DNA of 64,000 nt from Xestospongia muta (Eukaryota; Porifera; Demospongiae; Haplosclerida; Petrosiidae), in assembly GCA_963693285.1 (NCBI GenBank), contig OY848924.1, positions 2,222,144 through 2,286,143 on the forward strand, read 5' to 3'. Under the pieces are notes generated by a model that was not told the origin of the DNA, ran no database searches, and was given only the letters and a program-made list of their open reading frames with translations. Positions 14,601 to 29,600 of this stretch are shown here, in pieces; positions within the stretch are counted from its first letter, which is position 1, and every line of letters starts with the position of its first letter. Made by a program: the position numbers and the translations under genes.

Positions 14601-17600
14601 AAGTAATTCGAACTATTTGATCGTCAAAATTTGGTCCAATGATGTTTTGTAATACAATTACTATAACTTACATTATCGATAGTGTTGACATCAGCTTGTC
14701 CAACTTCAATTAGCAATTTTACTATGTCAGCATGACCATTCTCTGCTGCAAGATGTGCAGGTGTACGTCCTCTCTAGAAATATAAGAGACAAAGTTATTT
14801 AATTACAAAAGAACATAAACTATTAGACAGTAAACTATATAGTCAATGGAACCAGTCATCAGTACATATTATCATAACAATTCTATTACAGTCTATAATA
14901 TGAGAAGTAACTGCACAACATACTCTACATATTCAACATAAACTACTAATAGCAGGTAACATTAGTGAAAAAAAACTGTAGTAGTAACATATTCTCTTTA
15001 TTAGTTCTATCTCATTCCATGATGTCACTATATGATATTATTATTGAGTCACTAAACAAGCTAACATATTAAGACACACAAAATGATACAAGCACATGAA
15101 GAATACCACATTACAAAGCACACACCTTGACTTTTCTAAAGAATTATGATATCATTTTATGTGAACTTAATTGGGAAAACAACACATGATGCACTAACAA
15201 ATTTTAAAAAATATTTGTGTATATGTAGGTTGCTACGCAGCCACTTTGTACTGGATGTTTACCAAATTTGGTATCCTAGTAATATATTGATTGTCTTCTT
15301 TGTTACAATATTTGGTATACATTCTAAACAAAATGATCACATAGAACATGCATATAAACTGTTTACTTAAAATTCTTTAGCATAATGTGTGGTTTTTATT
15401 AAATAATGTCATCATTATGCTCATTCATATTATTTCTAAACTACAACATCTGACTTCATTAATGATATCATGACTAACAGACAGTAACCTTGAACATTGT
15501 TTGTTAGTTCTTGTGTTATATATATAGAATAGCCTTGTTACAAGTCACATAATGAAAGTACCATTTTAGTGTGTTTACATAATGACTTAATTAAGTTCAT
15601 CAATAATAATAATTTGTATTATTATTCAAATATTTTGTAAAAATTATTAATACAATCAAGATCTGGTAAAGAACAGTTGCTATAGAATGCAGGTTCCTAA
15701 TTACATCAGTAATACACATCAAATCATGTGTCTTATTGATTTATTAACCTCATATGAAGTAATTGGAACTATTAGATTGTCAAAATTTGGTCCAATGATA
15801 TGTTTTGTAATACAATTACTGTGACTTACAAATGAATCCTTAATGTTGACATCAGCTTGTCCAACTTCAATTAGCAATTTTACTATGTTAGCATGACCAT
15901 TGTCTGCTGCATAATGTGCAGGTGTACGTCCTAACTAGAAACAAAGAAGCAAAGTTATTTAATTACAAAAGAACATAAACTATTAGACAGTAAACTATAT
16001 AGTCAATGGAACCAGTCATCAGTACATATCATCATAATAATTCTATTACAGTCTATAATATGAGAAGTAACTGCAAAACATACTCTTCATATTCAACATA
16101 AACTACTAATAGCAGCTAACATTAGTGAAAAACAAACTGTAGTAGTAACATATTCTCTTTGTTACTTCTATCTCATTCCATGATGTCACTATATGATATT
16201 ATTATTGAGTCACTAAACAAGCTAACACATTAACACACACAAACCCTATATTAAAGAAAAACGATACAAGCACATGAAGAATACCACATTACAAAGCACA
16301 CACCTTGACTTTTCTAAAGAATTATGATATCATTTTATGTGAACTTAATTGGAAAAACAACACATGATGCACTAAGAAATTTTGAAAAAATATTTGTGTA
16401 TATGTAGGTTGCTACGCAGCCACTTTGTACTGGATGTTTACCAAATTTGGTATCCTAGTAATATATTGATTGTCTTCCTGGTTACAATATTTGGTATACA
16501 TTCTAAACAAAATGATCACATAGAACATGCATATAAACTGCTTACTTAAAATTCTTTAGCATAATGTGTGGTTTTTATTAAATAATGTCATCATTATGCT
16601 CATTCATATTATTTCTAAACTACAACATCCGACTTCATTAATGATATCATGATTAACAGACAGTAACCTTGAACATTGTTTGTTAGTTCTTGTGTTATAT
16701 ATATAGAATAGTCTTGTTACAAGTTACATAATGAAAGTACCATTTTTAGTATGTTCACATAATGACTTAATTAAGTCATCAATAATAATAATTTGTATTA
16801 TTATTCAAATATTTTGTAAAAATTATTAATACAATCAAGATCTGGTAAAGAACAGTTGCTATAGAATGTAGGTTCCTAATTACATCAGTAATACACCTCA
16901 AATCATGTGTCTTATTGATTTATTAACCTCATATGAAGTAATTGGAACCATTTGATCATCAAAATTTGATCCAATGATATGTTTTGTAATACAATTACTA
17001 TAACTTACATTATCAATAGTGTTGACATCAGCTTGTCCAACTTCAATTAGCAATTTTACTATGTCAGCATGACCATTCTTTGCTGCATAATGTGCAGATG
17101 TACGTCCTAGCTAGAAATATAAAAAGCAAAGTTATTTAATTACAAAAGAACATAAACTATTAGACAGTAAACTATATAGTCAATGGAACCAGTCATCAGT
17201 ACACATCATCATAATAATTCTATTACAGTCTATAATATGAGAAGTAACTGCACAACATACTCTTCATATTCAACATAAACTACTAATAGCAGGTAACATT
17301 AGTGAAAAACAAACTGTAGTAGTAACATATTCTCTTTGTTACTTCTATCTCATTCCATGATGTGACTATATGATATTATTATTGAGTCACTAAACAAGCT
17401 AACATATTAAGACACACAAATTCTATATTAAAGGAAAATGATACAAGCACATGAAGAATACCACATTACAAAGCACACACCTTGACTTTTCTAAAGAATT
17501 ATGATATCATTTTATGCGAACTTAATTGGAAAAACAACACATGATGCACTAAGAAATTTTGAAAAAATATTTGTGTATATGTAGGTTGCTACGCAGCCAC

Positions 17601-20600
17601 TTTGTACTGCATGTTTACCAAATTTGGTATCCTACTAATATATTGATTGTCTTCCTGGTTACAATATTTGGTATACATTCTAAACAAAATGATCACATAG
17701 AACATGCATATAAACTGCTTACTTAAAATTCTTTAGCATAATGTGTGGTTTTTATTAAATAATGTCATCATTATGCTCATTCATATTATTTCTAAACTAC
17801 AACATCCGACTTCATTAATGATATCATGATTAACAGACAGTAACCTTGAACATTGTTTGTTAGTTCTTGTGTTATATATATAGAATAGTCTTGTTACAAG
17901 TTACATAATGAAAGTACCATTTTTAGTATGTTCACATAATGACTTAATTAAGTTCATCAATAATAATAATTTGTATTATTATTCAAATATTTTGGAAAAA
18001 TTATTAATACAATCAAGATCTGGTATAGAACAGTTGCTATAGAATGTAGGTTCCTAATTACATCAGTACTACACCTCAAATCATGTGTCTTATTGATTTA
18101 TTAACCTCATATGAAGTAATTGGAACCATTTGATCATCAAAATTTGATCCAATGATATGTTTTGTAATACAATTACTATAACTTACATTATCGATAGTGT
18201 TGACATCAGCTTGTCCAACTTCAATTAGCAATTTTACTATGTCAGCATGACCATTCTCTGCTGCAAGATGTGCAGGTGTACGTCCTAGCTAGAAATATAA
18301 GAAGCAAAGTTATTTAATTACAAAAGAACATAAACTATTAGACAGTAAACTATATAGTCAATGGAACCAGTCATCAGTACACATCATCATAATAATTCTA
18401 TTACAGTCTATAATATGAGAAGTAACTGCACAACATACTCTTCATATTCAACATAAACTACTAATAGCAGCTAACATTAGTGAAAAAAAACTGTAGTAGT
18501 AACATATTCTCTTTATTAGTTCGATCTCATTCCATGATGTGACTATATGATATTATTATTGAGTCACTAAACAAGCTAACATATTAAGACACACAAATTC
18601 TATATTAAAGGAAAATGATACAAGCACATGAAGAATACCACATTACAAAGCACACACCTTGACTTTTCTAAAGAATTATGATATCATTTTATGTGAACTT
18701 AATTGGGAAAACAACACATGATGCACTAACAAATTTTAAAAAATATTTGTGTATATGTAGGTTGCTACGCAGCCACTTTGTACTGGATGTTTACCAAATT
18801 TGGTATCCTAGTAATATATTGATTGTCTTCTTTGTTACAATATTTGGTATACATTCTAAACAAAATGATCACATAGAACATGCATATAAACTGTTTACTT
18901 AAAATTCTTTAGCATAATGTGTGGTTTTTATTAAATAATGTCATCATTATGCTCATTCATATTATTTCTAAACTACAACATCTGACTTCATTAATGATAT
19001 CATGACTAACAGACAGTAACCTTGAACACTGTTTGTTAGTTCTTGTGTTATATATATAGAATAGCCTTGTTACAAGTCACATAATGAAAGTACCATTTTA
19101 GTGTGTTTACATAATGACTTAATTAAGTTCATCAATAATAATAATATGTATTATTATTCAAATATTTTGGAAAAATTATTAATACAATCAAGATCTGGTA
19201 AAGAACAGTTGCTATAGAATGCAGGTTCCTAATTACATCAGTAATACACATCAAATCATGTGTCTTATTGATTTATTAACCTCATATGAAGTAATTGGAA
19301 CTATTAGATTGTCAAAATTTGGTCCAATGATATGTTTTGTAATACAATTACTGTGACTTACAAATGAATCCTTAATGTTGACATCAGCTTGTCCAACTTC
19401 AATTAGCAATTTTACTATGTTAGCATGACCATTGTCTGCTGCATAATGTGCAGGTGTACGTCCTAACTAGAAACAAAGAAGCAAAGTTATTTAATTACAA
19501 AAGAACATAAACTATTAGACAGTAAACTATATAGTCAATGGAACCAGTCATCAGTACATATCATCATAATAATTCTATTACAGTCTATAATATGAGAAGT
19601 AACTGCAAAACATACTCTTCATATTCAACATAAACTACTAATAGCAGCTAACATTAGTGAAAAACAAACTGTAGTAGTAACATATTCTCTTTGTTACTTC
19701 TATCTCATTCCATGATGTCACTATATGATATTATTATTGAGTCACTAAACAAGCTAACACATTAACACACACAAATCCTATATTAAAGAAAAACAATACA
19801 AGCACATGAAGAATACCACATTACAAAGCACACACCTTGACTTTTCTAAAGAATTATGATATCATTTTATGTGAACTTAATTGGAAAAACAACACATGAT
19901 GCACTAAGAAATTTTGAAAAAATATTTGTGTATATGTAGGTTGCTAGGCAGCCACTTTGTACTGGATGTTTACCAAATTTGGTATCCTAGTAATATATTG
20001 ATTGTCTTCCTGGTTACAATATTTGGTATACATTCTAAACAAAATGATCACATAGAACATGCATATAAACTGCTTACTTAAAATTCTTTAGCATAATGTG
20101 TGGTTTTTATTAAATAATGTCATCATTATGCTCATTCATATTATTTCTAAACTACAACATCCGACTTCATTAATGATATCATGATTAACAGACAGTAACC
20201 TTGAACATTGTTTGTTAGTTCTTGTGTTATATATATAGAATAGTCTTGTTACAAGTTACATAATGAAAGTACCATTTTTAGTATGTTCACATAATGACTT
20301 AATTAAGTTCATCAATAATAATAATTTGTATTATTATTCAAATATTTTGGAAAAATTATTAATACAATCAAGATCTGGTATAGAACAGTTGCTATAGAAT
20401 GTAGGTTCCTAATTACATCAGTACTACACCTCAAATCATGTGTCTTATTGATTTATTAACCTCATATGAAGTAATTGGAACCATTTGATCATCAAAATTT
20501 GATCCAATGATATGTTTTGTAATACAATTACTATAACTTACATTATCGATAGTGTTGACATCAGCTTGTCCAACTTCAATTAGCAATTTTACTATGTCAG

Positions 20601-23600
20601 CATGACCATTCTCTGCTGCAAGATGTGCAGGTGTATGTCCTAGCTAGAAATATAAGAAGCAAAGTTATTTAATTACAAAAGAACATAAACTATTAGACAG
20701 TAAACTATATAGTCAATGGAACCAGTCATCAGTACACATCATCATAATAATTCTATTACAGTCTATAATATGAGAAGTAACTGCACAACATACTCTTCAT
20801 ATTCAACATAAACTACTAATAGCAGCTAACATTAGTGAAAAAAAACTGTAGTAGTAACATATTCTCTTTATTAGTTCTATCTCATTCCATGATGTGACTA
20901 TATGATATTATTATTGAGTCACTAAACAAGCTAACATATTAAGACACACAAATTCTATATTAAAGGAAAATGATACAAGCACATGAAGAATACCACATTA
21001 CAAAGCACACACCTTGACTTTTCTAAAGAATTATGATATCATTTTATGTGAACTTAATTGGGAAAACAACACATGATGCACTAACAAATTTTAAAAAATA
21101 TTTGTGTATATGTAGGTTGCTACGCAGCCACTTTGTACTGGATGTTTACCAAATTTGGTATCCTAGTAATATATTGATTGTCTTCTTTGTTACAATATTT
21201 GGTATACATTCTAAACAAAATGATCACATAGAACATGCATATAAACTGTTTACTTAAAATTCTTTAGCATAATGTGTGGTTTTTATTAAATAATGTCATC
21301 ATTATGCTCATTCCTATTATTTCTAAACTACAACATCTGACTTCATTAATGATATCATGACTAACAGACAGTAACTTTGAACACTGTTTGTTAGTTCTTG
21401 TGTTATATATATAGAATAGCCTTGTTACAAGTCACATAATGAAAGTACCATTTTAGTGTGTTTACATAATGACTTAATTAAGTTCATCAATAATAATAAT
21501 TTGTATTATTATTCAAATATTTTGTAAAAATTATTAATACAATCAAGATCTGGTAAAGAACAGTTGCTATAGAATGCAGGTTCCTAATTACATCAGTAAT
21601 ACACATCAAATCATGTGTCTTATTGATTTATTAACCTCATATGAAGTAATTGGAACTATTAGATTGTCAAAATTTGGTCCAATGATATGTTTTGTAATAC
21701 AATTACTGTGACTTACAAATGAATCCTTAATGTTGACATCAACTTGTCCAACTTCAATTAGCAATTTTACTATGTCAGCATGACCATTCTCTGCTGCAAG
21801 ATGTGCAGTTGTACGTCCTAGCTAGAAATATAAGAAGCAAAGTTATTTAATTACAAAAGAACATAAACTATTAGACAGTAAACTATATAGTCAATGGAAC
21901 CAGTCATCAGTACACATCATCATAATAATTCTATTACAGTCTATAATATGAGAAGTAACTGCACAACATACTCTTCATATTCAACATAAACTACTAATAG
22001 CAGGTAACATTAGTGAAAAACAAACTGTAGTAGTAACATATTCTCTTTGTTACTTCTATTTCATTCCATGATGTCACTATATGATATTATTATTGAGTCA
22101 CTAAACAAGCTAACATATTAAGACACACAAATTCTATATTAAAGGAAAATGATACAAGCACATGAAGAATACCACATTACAAAGCACACACCTTGACTTT
22201 TCTAAAGAATTATGATATCATTTTATGTGAACTTAATTGGAAAAACAACACATGATGCACTAAGAAATTTTGAAAAAATATTTGTGTATATGTAGGTTGC
22301 TACGCAGCCACTTTGTACTGGATGTTTACCAAATTTGGTATCCTAGTAATATATTGATTGTCTTCCTGGTTACAATATTTGGTATACATTCTAAACAAAA
22401 TGATCACATAGAACATGCATATAAACTGCTTACTTAAAATTCTTTAGCATAATGTGTGGTTTTTATTAAATAATGTCATCATTATGCTCATTCATATTAT
22501 TTCTAAACTACAACATCCGACTTCATTAATGATATCATGATTAACAGACAGTAACCTTGAACATTGTTTGTTAGTTCTTGTGTTATATATATAGAATAGT
22601 CTTGTTACAAGTTACATAATGAAAGTACCATTTTTAGTATGTTCACATAATGACTTAATTAAGTTCATCAATAATAATAATTTGTATTATTATTCAAATA
22701 TTTTGGAAAAATTATTAATACAATCAAGATCTGGTATAGAACAGTTGCTATAGAATGTAGGTTCCTAATTACATCAGTACTACACCTCAAATCATGTGTC
22801 TTATTGATTTATTAACCTCATATGAAGTAATTGGAACCATTTGATCATCAAAATTTGATCCAATGATATGTTTTGTAATACAATTACTATAACTTACATT
22901 ATCGATAGTGTTGACATCAGCTTGTCCAACTTCAATTAGCAATTTTACTATGTCAGCATGACCATTCTCTGCTGCAAGATGTGCAGGTGTACGTCCTAGC
23001 TAGAAATATAAGAAGCAAAGTTATTTAATTACAAAAGAACATAAACTATTAGACAGTAAACTATATAGTCAATGGAACCAGTCATCAGTACACATCATCA
23101 TAATAATTCTATTACAGTCTATAATATGAGAAGTAACTGCACAACATACTCTTCATATTCAACATAAACTACTAATAGCAGCTAACATTAGTGAAAAAAA
23201 ACTGTAGTAGTAACATATTCTCTTTATTAGTTCTATCTCATTCCATGATGTGACTATATGATATTATTATTGAGTCACTAAACAAGCTAACATATTAAGA
23301 CACACAAATTCTATATTAAAGGAAAATGATACAAGCACATGAAGAATACCACATTACAAAGCACACACCTTGACTTTTCTAAAGAATTATGATATCATTT
23401 TATGTGAACTTAATTGGGAAAACAACACATGATGCACTAACAAATTTTAAAAAATATTTGTGTATATGTAGGTTGCTACGCAGCCACTTTGTACTGGATG
23501 TTTACCAAATTTGGTATCCTAGTAATATATTGATTGTCTTCTTTGTTACAATATTTGGTATACATTCTAAACAAAATGATCACATAGAACATGCATATAA

Positions 23601-26600
23601 ACTGTTTACTTAAAATTCTTTAGCATAATGTGTGGTTTTTATTAAATAATGTCATCATTATGCTCATTCCTATTATTTCTAAACTATAACATCTGACTTC
23701 ATTAATGATATCATGACTAACAGACAGTAACCTTGAACACTGTTTGTTAGTTCTTGTGTTATATATATAGAATAGCCTTGTTACAAGTCACATAATGAAA
23801 GTACCATTTTAGTGTGTTTACATAATGACTTAATTAAGTTCATCAATAATAATAATTTGTATTATTATTCAAATATTTTGTAAAAATTATTAATACAATC
23901 AAGATCTGGTAAAGAACAGTTGCTATAGAATGCAGGTTCCTAATTACATCAGTAATACACCTCAAATCATGTGTCTTATTGATTTATTAACCTCATATGA
24001 AGTAATTGGAACTATTAGATTGTCAAAATTTGGTCCAATGATATGTTTTGTAATACAATTACTGTGACTTACAAATGAATCCTTAATGTTGACATCAACT
24101 TGTCCAACTTCAATTAGCAATTTTACACTGTCAGCATGACCATTCTCTGCTGCAAGATGTGCAGTTGTACTTCCTAGCTAGAAATATAAGAAGCAAAGTT
24201 ATTTAATTAGAAAAGAACATAAACTATTAGACAGTAAACTATATAGTCAATGGAACCAGTCATCAGTACACATCATCATAATAATTCTATTACAGTCTAT
24301 AATATGAGAAGTAACTGCACAACATACTCTTCATATTCAACATAAACTACTAATAGCAGGTAACATTAGTGAAAAACAAACTGTAGTAGTAACATATTCT
24401 CTTTGTTACTTCTATTTCATTCCATGATGTCACTATATGATATTATTATTGAGTCACTAAACAAGCTAACATATTAAGACACACAAATTCTATATTAAAG
24501 GAAAATGATACAAGCACATGAAGAATACCACATTACAAAGCACACACCTTGACTTTTCTAAAGAATTATGATATCATTTTATGCGAACTTAATTGGAAAA
24601 ACAACACATGATGCACTAAGAAATTTTGAAAAAATATTTGTGTATATGTAGGTTGCTACGCAGCCACTTTGTACTGGATGTTTACCAAATTTGGTATCCT
24701 AGTAATATATTGATTGTCTTCCTGGTTACAATATTTGGTATACATTCTAAACAAAATGATCACATAGAACATGCATATAAACTGCTTACTTAAAATTCTT
24801 TAGCATAATGTGTGGTTTTTATTAAATAATGTCATCATTATGCTCATTCATATTATTTCTAAACTACAACATCCGACTTCATTAATGATATCATGATTAA
24901 CAGACAGTAACCTTGAACATTGTTTGTTAGTTCTTGTGTTATATATATAGAATAGTCTTGTTACAAGTTACATAATGAAAGTACCATTTTTAGTATGTTC
25001 ACATAATGACTTAATTAAGTTCATCAATAATAATAATTTGTATTATTATTCAAATATTTTGGAAAAATTATTAATACAATCAAGATCTGGTATAGAACAG
25101 TTGCTATAGAATGTAGGTTCCTAATTACATCAGTACTACACCTCAAATCATGTGTCTTATTGATTTATTAACCTCATATGAAGTAATTGGAACCATTTGA
25201 TCATCAAAATTTGATCCAATGATATGTTTTGTAATACAATTACTATAACTTACATTATCGATAGTGTTGACATCAGCTTGTCCAACTTCAATTAGCAATT
25301 TTACTATGTCAGCATGACCATTCTCTGCTGCAAGATGTGCAGGTGTATGTCCTAGCTAGAAATATAAGAAGCAAAGTTATTTAATTACAAAAGAACATAA
25401 ACTATTAGACAGTAAACTATATAGTCAATGGAACCAGTCATCAGTACACATCATCATAATAATTCTATTACAGTCTATAATATGAGAAGTAACTGCACAA
25501 CATACTCTTCATATTCAACATAAACTACTAATAGCAGCTAACATTAGTGAAAAAAAACTGTAGTAGTAACATATTCTCTTTATTAGTTCTATCTCATTCC
25601 ATGATGTGACTATATGATATTATTATTGAGTCACTAAACAAGCTAACATATTAAGACACACAAATTCTATATTAAAGGAAAATGATACAAGCACATGAAG
25701 AATACCACATTACAAAGCACACACCTTGACTTTTCTAAAGAATTATGATATCATTTTATGTGAACTTAATTGGGAAAACAACACATGATGCACTAACAAA
25801 TTTTAAAAAATATTTGTGTATATGTAAGTTGCTACGCAGCCACTTTGTACTGGATGTTTACCAAATTTGGTATCCTAGTAATATATTGATTGTCTTCTTT
25901 GTTACAATATTTGGTATACATTCTAAACAAAATGATCACATAGAACATGCATATAAACTGTTTACTTAAAATTCTTTAGCATAATGTGTGGTTTTTATTA
26001 AATAATGTCATCATTATGCTCATTCATATTATTTCTAGACTATAACATCTGACTTCATTAATGATATCATGACTAACAGACAGTAACCTTGAACACTGTT
26101 TGTTAGTTCTTGTGTTATATATATAGAATAGCCTTGTTACAAGTCACATAATGAAAGTACCATTTTAGTGTGTTTACATAATGACTTAATTAAGTTCATC
26201 AATAATAATAATTTGTATTATTATTCAAATATTTTGTAAAAATTATTAATACAATCAAGATCTGGTAAAGAACAGTTGCTATAGAATGCAGGTTCCTAAT
26301 TACATCAGTAATACACATCAAATCATGTGTCTTATTGATTTATTAACCTCATATGAAGTAATTGGAACTATTAGATTGTCAAAATTTGGTCCAATGATAT
26401 GTTTTGTAATACAATTACTGTGACTTACAAATGAATCCTTAATGTTGACATCAACTTGTCCAACTTCAATTAGCAATTTTACTATGTCAGCATGACCATT
26501 CTCTGCTGCAAGATGTGCAGGTGTACGTCCTAGCTAGAAATATAAGAAGCAAAGTTATTTAATTACAAAAGAACATAAACTATTAGACAGTAAACTATAT

Positions 26601-29600
26601 AGTCAATGGAACCAGTCATCAGTACACATCATCATAATAATTCTATTACAGTCTATAATATGAGAAGTAACTGCACAACATACTCTTCATATTCAACATA
26701 AACTACTAATAGCAGGTAACATTAGTGAAAAACAAACTGTAGTAGTAACATATTCTCTTTGTTACTTCTATCTCATTCCATGATGTCACTATATGATATT
26801 ATCATTGAGTCACTAAACAAGCTAACATATTAAGACACACAAATTCTATATTAAAGGAAAATGATACAAGCACATGAAGAATACCACATTACAAAACACA
26901 CACCTTGACTTTTCTAAAGAATTATGATATCATTTTATGTGAACTTAATTGGGAAAACAACACATGATGCACTAAGAAATTTTGAAAAAATATTTGTGTA
27001 TATGTAGGTTGCTACGCAGCCACTTTGTACTGGATGTTTACCAAATTTGGTATCCTAGATATATATTGTTTGTCTTCCTGGTTACAATATTTGGTATACA
27101 TTCTAAACAAAATGATCACATAGAACATGCACATAAACTGCTTACTTAAAACTCTTTAGCATAATGTGTGGTTTTTATTAAATAATGTCATCATTATGCT
27201 CATTCATATTATTTCTAAACTACAACATCCGACTTCATTAATGATATCATGATTAACAAACAGTAACCTTGAACATTGTTTGTTAGTTCTTGTGTTATAT
27301 ATATAGAATAGTCTTGTTAGAAGTTACATAATGAAAGTACCATTTTTAGTATGTTCACATAATGACTTAATTAAGTTCATCAATAATAATAATATGTATT
27401 ATTATTCAAATATTTTGGAAAAATTATTAATACAATCAAGATCTGGTAAAGAACAGTTGCTATAGAATGTAGGTTCCTAATTACATCAGTAACACACATC
27501 AAATCATGTGTCTTATTGATTTATTAACCTCATATGAAGTAATTGGAACCATTTGATCATCAAAATTTGATCCAATGATATGTTTTGTAATACAATTACT
27601 ATAACTTACATTATCGATAGTGTTGACATCAGCTTGTCCAACTTCAATTAGCAATTTTACTATGTCAGCATGACCATTCTCTGCTGCAAGATGTGCAGGT
27701 GTACGTCCTAGCTAGAAATATAAGAAGCTAAGTTATTTAATTACAAAAGAACATAAACTATTAGACAGTAAACTATATAGTCAATGGAACCAGTCATCAG
27801 TACACATCATCATAATAATTCTATTACAGTCTATAATATGAGAAGTAACTGCACAACATACTCTTCATATTCAACATAAACTACTAATAGCAGCTAACAT
27901 TAGTGAAAAACAAACTGTAGTAGTAACATATTCTCTTTGTTACTTCTATCTCATTCCATGATGTCACTATATGATATTATTATTGAGTCACTAAACAAGC
28001 TAACATATTAAGACACACAAATTCTATATTAAAGGAAAATGATACAAGCACATGAAGAATACCACATTACAAAGCACACACCTTGACTTTTCTAAAGAAT
28101 TATGATATCATTTTATGTGAACTTAATTGGAAAAACAACACATGATGCACTAAGAAATTTTGAAAAAATATTTGTGTATATGTAGGTTGCTACGCAGCCA
28201 CTTTGTACTGGATGTTTACCAAATTTGGTATCCTAGTAATATATTGATTGTCTTCTTTGTTACAATATTTGGTATACATTCTAAACAAAATGATCACATA
28301 GAACATGCATATAAACTGCTTACTTAAAATTCTTTAGCATAATGTGTGGTTTTTATTAAATAATGTCATCATTATGCTCATTCATATTATTTCTAAACTA
28401 CAACATCCGACTTCATTAATGATATCATGATTAACAGACAGTAACCTTGAACATTGTTTGTTAGTTCTTGTGTTATATATATAGAATAGTCTTGTTACAA
28501 GTCACATAATGAAAGTACCATTTTGGTGTGTTTACGTAATGACTTAATTAAGTTCATCAATAATAATAATTTGTATTATTATTCAAATATTTTGGAAAAA
28601 TTATTAATAGAATCATGATCTGGTAAAGAACAGTTGCTGTAGAATGCAGGTTCCTAATTAAATCAATAATACACATCAAATCATGTGTCTTATTGATTTA
28701 TTAACCTCATATGAAGTAATTGGAACCATTTGATCATCAAAATTTGATCCAATGATATGTTTTGTAATACAATTACTATAACTTACATTATCGATAGTGT
28801 TGACATCAGCTTGTCCAACTTCAATTAGCAATTTTACTATGTCAGCATGACCATTCTCTGCTGCAAGATGTGCAGGTGTACGTCCTAGCTAGAAATATAA
28901 AAAGCAAAGTTATTTAATTACAAAATAACATAAACTGTTAGACAGTAAACTATATAGTCAATGGAACCAGTCATCAGTACATATTATCATAATGATTCTA
29001 TTACATTGTATAATACAAGAAGTAACCCTACAACATACTCTACATATTCAATGCAAACTAGTAATAGCAGCTAACATTAGTGAAAAACAAACTGTAGTAG
29101 TGACATATTCTCTTTATTAGCTCTATCTCATTCCATGATGTCACGATATGACATTATTATTGAGTCACTAAACAAGCTAACACATTAACACACACAAATT
29201 CTATATTAGGGAAAAACGATACAAGCACATGAAGAATACCACATTACAAACCACACCCCTTGACTCTATTCATAATACAAACCTTTTCACAAATATTGGG
29301 GTCTGCCTTAGCTGTTAAGAGTAACTGAATTATCTCAATGTGTCCTGTACTTGAAGCATAATGCAAAGCACTCCGATGATACTAGAGAAAGAATAAAACT
29401 AAATAATGTGGCTAAAAATTATTTATTAATAAATGTTTAATACTGCAAAAAATTTTCTAAATTTTCTAACCCTTGCTGATGAAAGTTAACAGACAAAGGA
29501 GACATTATTACTGTATATAAATAACTAACACATAATGGGTAGAATTGGTGACATTATATTTTAACATTTCTAATATAGACAACTCTCCAATATAGACATC

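Larger units (their letters stand above)
14221..29010 (-). repeat. Ankyrin exon array, block 2 (thirteen units)
   Basis: Thirteen direct repeats. Exon starts: 14672, 15830, 17009, 18187, 19362, 20542, 21717, 22898, 24073, 25254, 26429, 27610, 28787. Two exon types occur: A (102 bp, ending NTIDN) and B (105 bp, ending NIKDSF). From 15830 upwards the order is B A A B A B A B A B A A, giving a dimer of about 2,356 bp from 18187 to 27.6 kb. All thirteen exons are open and correctly flanked. A plus-strand 74-codon stretch in the intron recurs only because the repeat copies it. Confidence 0.9.

Noticed and set aside
15146..25969. Identical 74-codon plus-strand open frames repeated at 15146, 18678, 21033, 23389 and 25745
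   Set aside because: They lie in the intron of the ankyrin unit and recur because the unit does; other units have stops in the same place and no domain is visible.
6331..29010. Satellite DNA without genes
   Set aside because: Every unit keeps an open ankyrin exon with correct splice sites and phase, which random satellite would not.
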